Source: Symsagittifera roscoffensis (taxonomy: Eukaryota > Xenacoelomorpha > Acoela > Convolutidae). Taken from it: a stretch of DNA of 64,000 nt. The number at the start of each line of letters is the position of its first letter. The stretch's first letter is position 1. Location: NCBI RefSeq assembly GCF_963678635.1, contig NC_087068.1, positions 9,988,027 to 10,052,026 on the forward strand, given 5' to 3'. Below are positions 1 to 9,663 of the stretch, one piece after another. Under the pieces are notes generated by a model, which was not told where the DNA came from, searched no databases, and was given only the letters and a program-made list of their open reading frames with translations. A program made the translations under genes and the position numbers.

Positions 1-2081
1 GTCTTTTGTTCTGCTACAACTCCTGATAGAGGGTTTTCATCTCCTTCTCTTCTCGCATCAACCACTGATTGAACGAAATTATTGAAAAATTTCCGTGGAG
101 TATACTGAACAAAACGGTAAATTTCGGTGCATTGCAAGCCAAATTCCAAATAAAAGTTGAACAGAGGAGTTATAACCGTTCCATTTTCTAGCTTGAAACT
201 AGAAATCGGCATTTTCTGAGGATACTTTAACACTACGTTCTCGATTGCACAGCTTTTCATCTAGTCTCCAATATCATTTCTTCCAACTTCAGTGTTTTTG
301 AAAATTGGGTGAATGTTGGCAAATTTTGATTTTAGCTCATCTGGCATAATTATATCGCACTGAACGTAGCCAAAAAAAGATCCACCGTAGAAAGAGGTTT
401 TTTATAGGGTAAGTGGGTTTTGACGTGATTTTTGACGAAACTTTCCCACCAGTCACACTCCCACATTCCTTCCACTTTGTATCCTTTCTCTTTAATGTAT
501 TCTTGTCGCATATCATCCATCTCACTCTTCTTGTTTCCTCTCTCAATATCCTGTTCTGTTAAGGAGGGATGAGGTTTATGACAGGAACAGAAGTGGTAGT
601 AGCATCCCATTGCTTTGAATACTGCTTTACAGTGATCGCAGAAACCATCAACCTTGAAACAGTCGATTTGGACAAAACTTGTAATATGTAGAATTGTGTA
701 GGTGTATGTTTGCTAGATTTGGAAGTGTGCATCCAAGTTTCAACAAGTCTGTCCCCTTGTTATGACAAAACTAAATCATTTTTTGCATTACCTCCAGGGT
801 TGGAACTACATCCTTGTTCTTGTACCATTTCAAAAAGTCTTTGAACACTGTCATTCCGTTTTTGTTCCAAGTCTCTTTGTAATTATCTAACCCGGATGTT
901 GAAGAAAGTATCACAACTAGGACACCGGAAACACTTGAAAAATGAATCAATATCATTTGTATGAATAATATGATTGCTAAATCTCAGTAATTTGACTGTT
1001 GCGTCAAATCTTCCAATTCTTCGTCGTGCTAGTTCTCCTACATATTCTCTTCCTGGGTATCGAAATCGTATATAAAGATGTTCTTTGGACAATTTCCTCG
1101 ACAACAAGTAAGTCTCTCGAAACACTACGAAAACTTCTAGGATCATAACCCGACTTTGATACATTTTCTGTAAAGTATCTAGAAGTGTGAGAGTCGAGAT
1201 CATTATGTCCGTTCATGTACATGGCCAATGCACTGAAAAGATCCAAATGATCTCTGTAAGGTTCCTTGTCTATGTTAGATAAAAGAAAGTTCACTTGCGT
1301 ATGTCGTAGTAAGGGTTCGGGTAAGACAGAGTCCGGACATCCCATTGGAATTTTTTTGAGCAAAGCAGCAAAAATGGTGACGTTAGTAATTAACTTGAAT
1401 CGCCACTTTGTGTTTTGACGTTCTTGGGTACATTGCTCCACAACATGATTTTTCCCCATTTTTCCTTGGATTGTTATCAAGTCTGCCTTAGTACAAAGCA
1501 AATGGGATTTTTCAAATCATTTCGAAGTTTTATTACTTCGAAGAAGAAAACCCAGAGCAATGTTGATTTTAGCGGCAGAATCGAGCTTATTGAAGACTTT
1601 TTCAAGTTTCTCGTTGATTATTTTAGTATCTAACTTAGACATTTGGAAGTTAAATACCTTAGGTCTCCCATTTGCATCTCCGTATCCACAAGAAAATGTT
1701 GACAAGCACTTATTTCCTCCTTAAGTTTTTCACCATCTTCCCCTTCTTTCTCCACAATCTTATTCAAGTCCGCTACAGTATCACTGGATTTCCGTTGTTT
1801 TGCTCCATGTTCCTTTCACCGATGTTGTTGAAGAGAGTAGTAACTTGGGAACTCTTGTCCATAAGAAGAGCAGACCATCGACTTCTTAGAACTTGGTTGA
1901 GCGTGCTTCTTCGCAACATGATAACCCATCTCATCTTTGCTCTTTGTAAAAAAATGACAGTTTGGACACTTATGTTCCTTTTGTTTTTCACATCTCTTCG
2001 ATGTCGAGCTGCGTTTTGGCGATTGTACATAATTCCACAATTTTCACCTTTAATTTTTACGTTTCTGTTAAGAGCAGGCAT
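1..2081 (-). pseudogene. Maverick/Polinton protein-primed DNA polymerase B, copy 1 (partial, decayed)
   Basis: This gene would make the protein-primed family B polymerase that copies a linear Maverick/Polinton genome. Reading right to left, the ATG at 2081 opens a zinc-finger N-terminus (AARHRR, then in another frame CPNCHFF). Next come an N-terminal domain (IPMGCPDSVLPEPLL, RDHLDLFSALAMYMNG, GELARRRIGRF, CFRCPSCDTFF), then KDFLKWYKNKDVVPTLE, MGCYYHFC and MWECDWW. Near 310-345 GYVQCDI is followed by FANIHPIFKNT, and LENGTVITPLFNFYLEFG lies near 140-200. Reading stays open to the left edge, so motifs B and C lie outside. At least six frame changes or stops interrupt it, including a TAG at about 262. 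Compared with intact relatives, sequence appears missing at about 885-900 (exonuclease region) and about 690 (palm motif A region). Family assignment is firm from collinear motifs. The extent of the deletions is inferred. Confidence 0.85.
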
Positions 2082-2091
2082 TATCTAAAAA

Positions 2092-3215
2092 AATTTGGGA
2101 CCTTGGAAATGTTCCAAAATTAAAAATTTAAAGTATCAATTGAATGAAATTACTTACTTTTTTTTCGCGAAGTAACAAAGTGTAAAATATGAAGTAAAAT
2201 TCAAATGACTGTTTCTTATTGGTAAACAAAATGAATGGTTCAACCCAACAAAATGAGCGTATTTACACTAAGAATGACGTCATTGCTTACGCAATTATCC
2301 TTCTATGGCAATGACACCATTCTAAAATTAGAAGTGACGTCAACACCCACGCAGTTTTCCTTTTATGGTAAAGACGTCATTGCGTACGTCATTCCTTCGA
2401 AAGTTCTAGAATTTCAACCAATGAAAACTAAGCAGTTTGTAGACATAACTTTGGACCAAAAACATTCGTTTTTGAAAAATGTCAATTAGAAAACATTTGA
2501 ACTTTTTTGAGTTACTCTACCGTTTGATTTCCTTATTGATGAAATAGATGCAGATTCTTACTTTTTTCACAATTTTTTGGACGTTTATATTGTCCAAAAT
2601 AGAGTTCTCCGACTAAGTAAAGGTCTTTTTAGGTAAACTTACTCAATCAAAGAGTTTATTTTTGATCCACATATTGCGTATCAAAGCTATAAATATACTG
2701 CTGAGTTCAACTGACTAGAACAGAAATTTTATTTATTTTAGAAAGTTTGAAGTTTTTAAAAAAAGTCGTACGATAATATTTCAAAGACCTTTTTGGTCCC
2801 TATCCAACTCCCAAATTTGTCAAAACTCCCCAGCAAAGTTCTTTGTTCCTCCATTTTGTTAAAGAGTTTCAAAGTTAAAAACCTTGCATGATCAGGTTTG
2901 GAATCAGATTTCCAGAGATTTACTTTGAAAAATTCATCAACTTTGGGTTATCTTCTCAAGTCTACATCAAAATCAAAGAAATTGACTATCTATTAAAAAA
3001 TCAGCAATTTTTCATTGATTATATACAAAAAATTCAATTAATTTGATGAGAAGACTTGTAGAGATGATACTTTTATTAATTTTTTTCTTTTGTTACTTAT
3101 ATCGGCAATATTTCTGTTTTTTACAGCAAACAATTTTTGGTTATTTATTTTTGCGATTGCGTTTGTGTATATTTTTACTTATTTGGAAGTTTTAAGTCCT
3201 TAAAAGGTAAACTTT
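2092..3215. other. Intergenic region between polymerase copy 1 and the 3594 gene
   Basis: About 1.1 kb of AT-rich sequence separates the divergent polymerase start (2081, minus) from the ORF at 3594 (plus). It holds the CRE/CArG-like motif cluster at 2275-2391. The rest (2400-3215) is AT-rich with T-runs, and I see no coding potential or repeat structure in it. Confidence 0.6.
2275..2391. promoter_or_regulatory. CRE + CArG-like motif cluster, two ~60-bp modules
   Basis: Two perfect palindromic TGACGTCA sites (2275-2282, 2335-2342) are followed by AGACGTCA (2372) and TACGTCA (2385). Each of the first two is followed about 24 bp later by a CArG-type site: CCTTCTATGG (2299, one mismatch) and CCTTTTATGG (2359, perfect CC(A/T)6GG). 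An ACGCA motif sits between them in both modules. TGACGTCA is the CREB/ATF bZIP site and CC(A/T)6GG the SRF/MADS site. The cluster is 190-310 bp upstream of the polymerase ATG. Its use as that gene's promoter is inferred. Confidence 0.5.
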
Positions 3216-3217
3216 TG

Positions 3218-3398
3218 TCTGATTGGATACGACAACTCTAACAAAAATGAACAATTTAGAGATTGGAAACGACAATGTGTAAAGTGGAGCTTCGTTTCTG
3301 ATTGGACATGACTTTTCTATAAAAAAAACCACAAAAGGAAACTGAAATCTGATTGGAAACGACTACAATCCAAACAAGGAAAACCCTTTCTGATTGGG
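3218..3398. promoter_or_regulatory. TCTGATTGG (inverted CCAAT) array upstream of the 3594 gene
   Basis: Five near-repeats of TCTGATTGGAnACGAC lie at about 3218, 3259, 3297, 3348 and 3388, spaced 38-51 bp. ATTGG is the complement of the CCAAT box bound by NF-Y. The array ends about 195 bp before the ATG at 3594 and is the only repeated motif there, so it is the likely upstream control region. Similar TTCTGATTGG arrays precede the zinc-finger ORFs at 8033, 11817 and 13983. Confidence 0.5.
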
Positions 3399-3593
3399 TA
3401 AACCCACACATTCCAATTGAAGGTACCTCTCTCTCTTAATTATAATTCATTCTATTTTCAACTTAACTACCGTCAACTACCTCCTCTCTCAGCTCTAAAA
3501 ACATTTTTTTCAAATTGACTTCCGTAAACTACCTTCTTCTCAACTGTAAATCTTGTTTTTACTCTGTTTCGTTAACTGAAATTATTGCTCAAA

Positions 3594-4076
3594 ATGATTT
3601 TCTCAGTACAAAACTACAATCTTATGTTCTCGGTAGAAGTTTCGGCTGATTTAGTACAAATCCAAGTGCGAGAAACAGTTTGTGGAGTTTTCTGGCACAA
3701 ATGGACATCCCAAATCCAAGTCTGGCACATGGTGGAGGTGATGCGCAGGGATTTCAACGAGCATCATACGATGCAAGTTCGCATCACAGAGAACCAACAT
3801 GGAGAAATGCAAATGATTGCGGAAGTGGCCGAGCATGTGGGAATTAACTACCCCGAAACTCCTGACTCTAGATATGTGGCTCAGTCTTTCGACGATTTCA
3901 TCTTTCCTTGGGAAGATGGATCTGTGGACAACCCAATTATCATAGAAAAGGATGAGGGGTTCTCTGAACCAAGAACTCCAGTCAGCGAACCACCAGTGAT
4001 GGAGGCAAGACCAGCTTTGCGCTCCATTGAGAAATTGCGAAATTCTTCAGCTGCTCGACAGTTCTTTGATTTGTAA
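3594..4076 (+). CDS. Unknown 160-aa acidic protein, intact ORF next to the Maverick polymerase
   Basis: I do not recognise this family. The start is taken at ATG 3594 (context CAAAATG). The ORF is uninterrupted and clearly richer in G and C than its surroundings, unlike chance ORFs here. Residues 1-100 look globular, with alternating hydrophobic positions and W/F/H (GVFWHKWTSQIQVWHMVEVM). Residues 105-135 are acidic (FPWEDGSVDNPIIIEKDEGF). The tail is Pro/Ser/Thr-rich (SEPRTPVSEPPV) and ends in a short basic/amphipathic stretch (AARQFFDL). No signal peptide or membrane segment is seen. The TAA stop overlaps an AATAAA signal (TAAATAAA), a compact virus-like arrangement. It sits divergently from the polymerase behind a TCTGATTGG array. 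A gene on the minus strand at 37578-38447 in the second Maverick has a similar tail and may be its counterpart (inference). Confidence 0.65.
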   Translation: MIFSVQNYNLMFSVEVSADLVQIQVRETVCGVFWHKWTSQIQVWHMVEVMRRDFNEHHTMQVRITENQHGEMQMIAEVAEHVGINYPETPDSRYVAQSFDDFIFPWEDGSVDNPIIIEKDEGFSEPRTPVSEPPVMEARPALRSIEKLRNSSAARQFFDL

Positions 4077-5480
4077 ATAAATTGTTTGTTGTCTTGTGTT
4101 TTGTAATTTATTTTCTTTGCATGTAGTAATTTTATTTTGAAGAGATATGAACAAAGAGATGAGGTCATAGACAAATTTGTTAAAAATTACTTGAAAAACT
4201 TTGATACAAATCGAACCAACTATGCAATTGGTAAATGTTTTTACAAAGTTTTGTTGAAAACATGGTAAAAAAATGAACCATTTTAAACATCTTGTAAAGA
4301 CTTTTACAACAAATTTTGCACACAAGATAAAAAAATCATCTCAATTGTTGCAAATATGTTGAAAACTTTCACAAAAACTTTTTCACCATGCTAAAAGTTT
4401 CATAATTTGTTTTGCATACTTGTTAAAAGAGTTACAGAAAATTGTAACAAGATTTTCTGATTTTGATTTCTAAAAAATTTAGTTTTTGCATTTATATTGA
4501 TCAAAAAAATCAAAAAAACAAGGTATTAGGATAGAGAATAGCACTCAAAGTCATCAGTTATGAAAAATTTTTAGCAATAATTTAACAAGATTTTTACAAT
4601 AAATTTTTGCATTTTTTGCATTTGCATAAGAAAAAGAAGTTTGTATTTTGCATATATTTTTTGAAAAGTCAGGAAAAAAGTTGCATCGTGCAAAAAAACT
4701 TCTCAAAAAATCTCACCTGATTGTAAGAAAATTTTTACAATTTTTGCAACATGCAAAAATTTTCATAATTGTTTTTGCATACTTGCTAAAAAATCAAAAA
4801 AATTCTCGCAAAACAGGAAAAACTTCATTAAATATTTTCGCATTTTAAAGAAAAGTGTAAGAGGGTTTTCTTGCACTCTTAATAATTAAAGTAAATGAAA
4901 TTCTGTATTTTAATTTTGATCATAAATATAACTCTTTTTTGCATGTATTTTGATCAAAAATATCGGAAAAACATTATATTAAGATCGGCAGGAGCACACA
5001 AAGTCATCATTTATCAAACATCTTTAGCAAAAATTTAACAAGTTTTTTACAAAAAAATTTTGCGTTTTTTGCATTTGCATAAGAAAAAAGAGATATTTAT
5101 TTTGCATATTTTTTTTAAAAATCGGAAAAAACTTGCATCGTGCAAAAAATTTTATCAAAAAGTTTCGCATACAGGTAAAAAAAATTTTAACAAATTTTGC
5201 AACATGCGAAATTTTTCATAATTCCTTTTGCATACTTGTTTAAAAAAATCTAAAAAGTTTTGCATTTGAAGAAAAATGTTGTAAATTTTTTTCGCATTTT
5301 AAAGAAAACTGTAACAGGATTTTCTTACAATGTTAAAAATTAAAGTTTAAGAATTATTTTCTTTAAAGTTTGATCAGTAAAAATCTAATTTTGCACGTTT
5401 CTAAATAAAAAACATCAGAAAAACAGTGTATTAAGATAAGGAAAAGAAGCACTCGAATTCATCAATACTGATAATTTCTA
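4060..5480. repeat. Degenerate ~455-bp tandem repeats, about three to four copies
   Basis: Recurring landmarks give the period. One ending in GTATTAGGATAG, with AGCACTCAAAGTCATCA, recurs at about 4505, 4963 and 5406. Another, TTGCATCGTGCAAAAAA, is near 4681 and 5132. A third, TTTTGCATACTTG, is near 4415, 4782 and 5230. Copies are diverged and very AT-rich. The last copy merges with the start of module A, so the larger tandem array begins inside this older satellite. Confidence 0.65.
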
Positions 5481-5781
5481 AACAATAAGAAAAAATAAGT
5501 TAGGCTTTGCAACTGTATATGTTTTTGAGAATATATGAAAAAAATTGCTTTCTGCAACAAACTTTTTGTAAAACACGCATATTTTTTTTGAAATGATTAA
5601 TTTTTAAAAAAGTACATTTATTTATTCGTAGAAAAGTATTTGAATTGAAATTTAATTAATTTTGACTAGATTGTTTTGAAGAAATAATCAAAAATTAAAA
5701 GAAAAACTTGCACGCTCACTATTTTCAGAGCCATAACCATCAATAAAACAATCAATTATTTTGAAAAAATCAGACTCATAT

Positions 5782-6300
5782 TTATGAGTTTTGAACTTTT
5801 CGAATTCTGTCTAAAAATGCTGAGCCCAGAGTTTGCGTAGATGCAAGTTTTTGATTAGAGCTCAGATAATGTTTTTTAAACTTTTTCCGAACAAGCCGTT
5901 TCCTTGATGTTTTTTCCTTGATGAACGCTTGGTGTTTTTTCTGCTCATTTCCATCGTAAATTATGCCGAACTCCGCAACTAAGCTGATGGAATACTTCCC
6001 CCCTTGATGTGACAATACTCGAAAAGAATTTGTGTTTGTACAAAGTGTAAAGACAATCAATTTCTTGATATATGTATTGATATTTGTCTAATCTCTGAAG
6101 AATTTGGCTAAGAGATCTTCCAATTAAAGTTATATGAAATTTGCAACTTCCCAAGGAACAGAAAAAATCGTGAGTAGACACGCAATTATTTCGGTTACTA
6201 TGTATTTTTTGTAAAATTCGTTGGAAAGAGAAATAAACAATGATTTACTTTTATAATCTGAACGAAAGCTGGGAACAGCTTGACACAAAGCAGCTGCCAT
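5782..6300 (-). CDS. Unknown small gene, module A; overlapping frames, probably spliced or frameshifted
   Basis: Not recognised. An ATG at 6300 starts a short frame (MAAALCQAVPSFRSDY) that stops near 6133. A second frame is open about 6225-5945 and a third 6102-5782. The last frame ends in a strongly basic stretch (EKTSRKRLVRKKFKKHY) that could be a nuclear-localisation or nucleic-acid-binding tail. Candidate splice signals exist (AAAAGTAAAT near 6255, GATTAG near 6100), but I could not find a combination keeping one frame, so exon structure is unresolved. It is transcribed away from the 6504 gene across a shared ~200-bp promoter. The same sequence is repeated at 8942-9460. Confidence 0.4.
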
Positions 6301-6350
6301 TGGGAAAAAAGATTTTGCAGAAAATGGTGTAGTTATATAGTAGTAGTATT

Positions 6351-6425
6351 GCCTACGCAGTTTTCATATAGGGAAATCCTTCCATATTTGGTACTTCTTC
6401 CATAAATGGAAGTCGCGATGACTCA
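6351..6425. promoter_or_regulatory. Divergent promoter with two CArG boxes and an AP-1 site, module A
   Basis: CCATATTTGG (6382-6391) and CCATAAATGG (6400-6409) are both perfect CC(A/T)6GG boxes, 18 bp apart. TGACTCA (6419-6425, AP-1/bZIP site) follows 10 bp later. ACGCAGTTTTC, also seen beside the CArG site at 2359, lies at 6355. The cluster is 80-150 bp upstream of ATG 6504 and about 50-125 bp upstream of the minus-strand ATG at 6300. The function is inferred from motifs. Confidence 0.5.
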
Positions 6426-6503
6426 TACTGCTTACTTCCGTTTTCATTTAATCTCAAAATCATTGTTCTCATTTCTCCTGGTCTGATCAATTTGCTCTTC
6501 AAA

Positions 6504-6752
6504 ATGTACTCGAGAGAAGTTGATAGTCCCAACTATATTGAATTTTCAGAAAATCAAAAAAGAATTGGGAGATTTGTTTGGTTCCAAAAATCCTACAAGG
6601 GGAAAATATATTTTGAACCGTGTTTTCAACTATTAAAAATAAATGAATTGGGACAATTTGAAAAGTCCCAACAAGTCTATCTTAGTGAAAAAGAAGGAGA
6701 AACAATATTGGCAATACGTTATAGTGTTATTCACGATGCTGAGAATTTTTGA
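6504..6752 (+). pseudogene. Module A copy of the 9664 gene, 3' truncated by a deletion
   Basis: ATG 6504 (CAAAATG) begins the same protein as the module B gene (MYSREVDSPNYIEF). The reading frame is nearly identical up to IHDAENF, then meets TGA at 6750-6752. Compared with B, about 625 bp are missing, removing the end of exon 1, the proposed intron and all of exon 2. The breakpoint lies in a TTTT shared by both flanks. The remaining 82 aa keep only the first half of the protein. It may be dead or make a truncated product. Confidence 0.7.
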
Positions 6753-6883
6753 TTGGTTACATCAATTTTCAAAATGATGGAAAATTTTTTTGTAGTGGTT
6801 AATGTTACAAAATACTTTTAAAAAGATAAAAACCAATTTTTTTTATTTCAGTAAGAAAAAAGTTTCTGTCGAAAGCGTTTTCA

Positions 6884-7310
6884 ATGTCTGAATTGAACAT
6901 TTATCAGGTTTTAAAATTGAACTACTACAAAAAACTACAAGGGTGGTGGTCAGATGACGTTGATGGTGATTGTATTAGTTTTAACTTGTATAGAAACACA
7001 GAAAGTTCAAAAATTTTGTGAAAAAGGTGGAGAGGAGACTACAAAAAAGAAGAGTACTGCCAGATTTATCAACAATGTTTTTATTTAGAAGAGTTAACTT
7101 AGATTGAGTGGTCTCTTCGTTAGAAACAAAACAACGGAAGAACCTATGAATAAGAAGTTGGAGATAAGGAACTTTTTTTTTATTACTGTTTCGAATTTGG
7201 TACAAATGCAAAGTCTAAACTTGTCAGAACATCTTTTAATCGATTATCAAAGTTTAAAAGACTTCCAGTTGTTTATACTACAATATATCAAAAAGAAAAC
7301 ACAAAAATAA
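6884..7310 (+). CDS. Unknown small ORF pair (6884-7021 and 7146-7310), module A
   Basis: Not recognised. A typical 3' splice site (TTTTATTTCAG, ending near 6851) precedes ATG 6884. That frame encodes 45 aa (MSELNIYQVLKLNYYKK, then an acidic SDDVDGD) and stops at 7021. A second frame, open from about 7095 with an internal ATG at 7146, encodes a Leu/Lys-rich stretch (MNKKLEIRNFFFITVSNL) and stops at 7310. That stop overlaps an AATAAA signal, as for the 3594 gene. They may be two exons of one gene, but I could not define a convincing intron. Both are repeated almost unchanged at 10670-11096. Confidence 0.35.
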
Positions 7311-7692
7311 AGCTTATACTACAAATGTTGTAGTTTGTTGCTTATTGTTTGTTTTGTTTATACTACAAAAAGAAAACAATAAAAATGTATATCTCGGTAA
7401 TTTCTTTTTTCACTGGTTAGAAACAGAACAAATCATTGAATTTTCTGATCGAAACTTCAAAGATTGAATTGAGAATCGAAAAAAAGATATAAACCAGGAA
7501 AGAATACCAATCTATCTCATTTTGGTGTCAAATGTATATGTTAGTTCTGTTAGAAGTTTTTTCAATAAAAATGATTGATTGGGAAGTTTCATAAACATAG
7601 TTTTGTTCTGATCAATAAAATAATCTAAAGTCTTTGAATAATTCATTCTGGTTGCTTAATACTACAAATATTACATGTAAAGGAATGCTCAA

Positions 7693-7816
7693 TTCTGATT
7701 GGTTGATATCAAAAAAGATAAAAATTTCATAATAAGTAATGTTCGATTCTGATTGGTTGATATCAAAAAAGACAAAATTTCCTTGTAAGAATTGCTCGAT
7801 TCTGATTGGTTGATAC
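7693..7816. promoter_or_regulatory. TTCTGATTGGTTGATA array, three copies, module A
   Basis: Three copies of a ~54-bp unit centred on TTCTGATTGGTTGATATC start at about 7693, 7747 and 7799. Each holds an inverted CCAAT box. A pyrimidine tract ending in CTTTCAG (near 7900) lies between the array and ATG 8033 and could be a 3' splice site in the 5' UTR. The placement, 220-340 bp before the zinc-finger ORF in all three modules, suggests its promoter. Confidence 0.5.
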
Positions 7817-8032
7817 TTTTGAGAACTACATGGTTGGATTGGAGGATTTTGTTTTCAACTTGACCAAATAGGATGTTATCAATTCTGATTTTCTTTCAGG
7901 TTCAAAACAATTGCTTGAAAATTTTGCTGTTTTTTCCTAATTTTTTTTTATTTTTTGAGGCTCTTCAAGTCTTTTTATTAGAAAAATTCGGGATATTCTA
8001 AATCTCCCATTTATTTTCAAGTTTTTCGTGAG

Positions 8033-8314
8033 ATGCCGTCACTGAATAGAAACAAAAGAGTTGCATTTCTTGAATGTGGCAGAATATACACACACAAAGA
8101 TGCGTCAAGACATCGTAGAACCTGTGGTGTTTTGAAGTGTTGGAACTGTAACTTTTATTCTTATAGCAGCGAGGAACTCTCTAATCATTTCAAGAAGAAG
8201 CATTGTCATCATAATGTTAAATTATTTGCTCAGCAGTCTCCATGCACATTCCAAGAGAAGGTCAATTTTATGTTTTCTGAATTAAAAAAACTTTGGAGAT
8301 ATTACTTTGAATAA
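8033..8314 (+). CDS. C2H2 zinc-finger ORF like the polymerase N-terminus, module A (frameshifted end)
   Basis: ATG 8033 encodes a 93-aa protein starting MPSLNRN, resembling the start of polymerase copy 1 (MPALNRN at 2081, both with RHRR after the first finger). Finger 1 (ECGRIYTHKDASRHRRTC) has lost its first Cys (FLEC instead of CLEC in module B). Finger 2 keeps all ligands (CWNCNFYSYSSEELSNHF, then KKKH). An extra A in an A-run near 8287 shifts the last residues relative to module B. The end of the frame coincides with TTTTA/GTAAGT at about 8319, a strong 5' splice site. The ORF may be a first exon whose continuation is lost or distant, or a stand-alone zinc-finger protein. Confidence 0.6.
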   Translation: MPSLNRNKRVAFLECGRIYTHKDASRHRRTCGVLKCWNCNFYSYSSEELSNHFKKKHCHHNVKLFAQQSPCTFQEKVNFMFSELKKLWRYYFE

Positions 8315-8941
8315 CAAATTTTAGTAAGTCTGAAATACAGTAGTGAAAAATTTGAAAATTTCTAGTTAAAACTTTATTGTGTTTTTATCACAATTCTTGA
8401 TCTGTACTTTTTTTTTATTCAAAAGTTTTGATTGACAATACAAACGACAAAAAAACGAGATCAAATTGTCGTGAAATTTTCCTTGGAAGTCGATCAGAAA
8501 ATCTTTAATCAACAGTAAAAACTATGTTGGTTGCAAGCTTGTGGATAATTTTGCACGTTTCTAAATTAAAAATATCAGAAAAACAGTGTATTAAGATAAG
8601 GAAAAGAAGCACTCGAATTCATCAATACTGATAATTTCTAAACAATAAGAAAAAATAAGTTAGGCTTTGCAACTGTATATGTTTTTGAGAATATATGAAA
8701 AAAATTGCTTTCTGCAACAAACTTTTTGTAAAACACGCATATTATTTTTGAAATGATTAATTTTTAAAAAAGTACATTTATTTATTCGTAGAAAAGTATT
8801 TGAATTGAAATTTAATTAATTTTGACTAGATTGTTTTGAAGAAATAATCAAAAATTAAAAGAAAAACTTGCACGCTCACTATTTTCAGAGCCATAACCAT
8901 CACTAAAACAATCAATTATTTTGAAAAAATCAGACTCATAT

Positions 8942-9460
8942 TTATGAGTTTTGAACTTTTCGAATTCTGTCTAAAAATGCTGAGCCCAGAGTTTGCGTAG
9001 ATGCAAGTTTTTGATTAGAGCTCAGATAATGTTTTTTAAACTTTTTCCGAACAAGCCGTTTCCTTGATGTTTTTTCCTTGATGAACGCTTGGTGTTTTTT
9101 CTGCTCATTTCCATCGTAAATTATGCCGAACTCCGCAACTAAGCTGATGGAATACTTCCCCCCTTGATGTGACAATACTCGAAAAGAATTTGTGTTTGTA
9201 CAAAGTGTAAAGACAATCAATTTCTTGATATATGTATTGATATTTGTCTAATCTCTGAAGAATTTGGCTAAGAGATCTTCCAATTAAAGTTATATGAAAT
9301 TTGCAACTTCCCAAGGAACAGAAAAAATCGTGAGTAGACACGCAATTATTTCGGTTACTATGTATTTTTTGTAAAATTCGTTGGAAAGAGAAATAAACAA
9401 TGATTTACTTTTATAATCTGAACGAAAGCTGGGAACAGCTTGACACAAAGCAGCTGCCAT
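8942..9460 (-). CDS. Unknown small gene, module B copy of 5782-6300
   Basis: Near-identical repeat of the module A gene: ATG at 9460, the same three overlapping frames and the same basic C-terminal frame ending at 8942. I see no coding difference. Module C keeps only the 3' portion (12723-12935), with a small deletion in the lysine-rich part. Function and exon structure are unresolved, as for the A copy. Confidence 0.4.
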
Positions 9461-9510
9461 TGGGAAAAAAGATTTTGCAGAAAATGGTGTAGTTATATAG
9501 TAGTAGTATT

Positions 9511-9585
9511 GCCTACGCAGTTTTCATATAGGGAAATCCTTCCATATTTGGTACTTCTTCCATAAATGGAAGTCGCGATGACTCA
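9511..9585. promoter_or_regulatory. Divergent promoter with two CArG boxes and an AP-1 site, module B
   Basis: Same as the module A promoter: CArG boxes at 9542-9551 and 9560-9569, TGACTCA at 9579-9585, all intact. It lies 79-153 bp upstream of ATG 9664 and about 50-125 bp upstream of the minus-strand ATG at 9460. Confidence 0.5.
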
Positions 9586-9663
9586 TACTGCTTACTTCCG
9601 TTTTCATTTAATCTCAAAATCATTGTTCTCATTTCTCCTGATCTGATCAATTTGCTCATCAAA

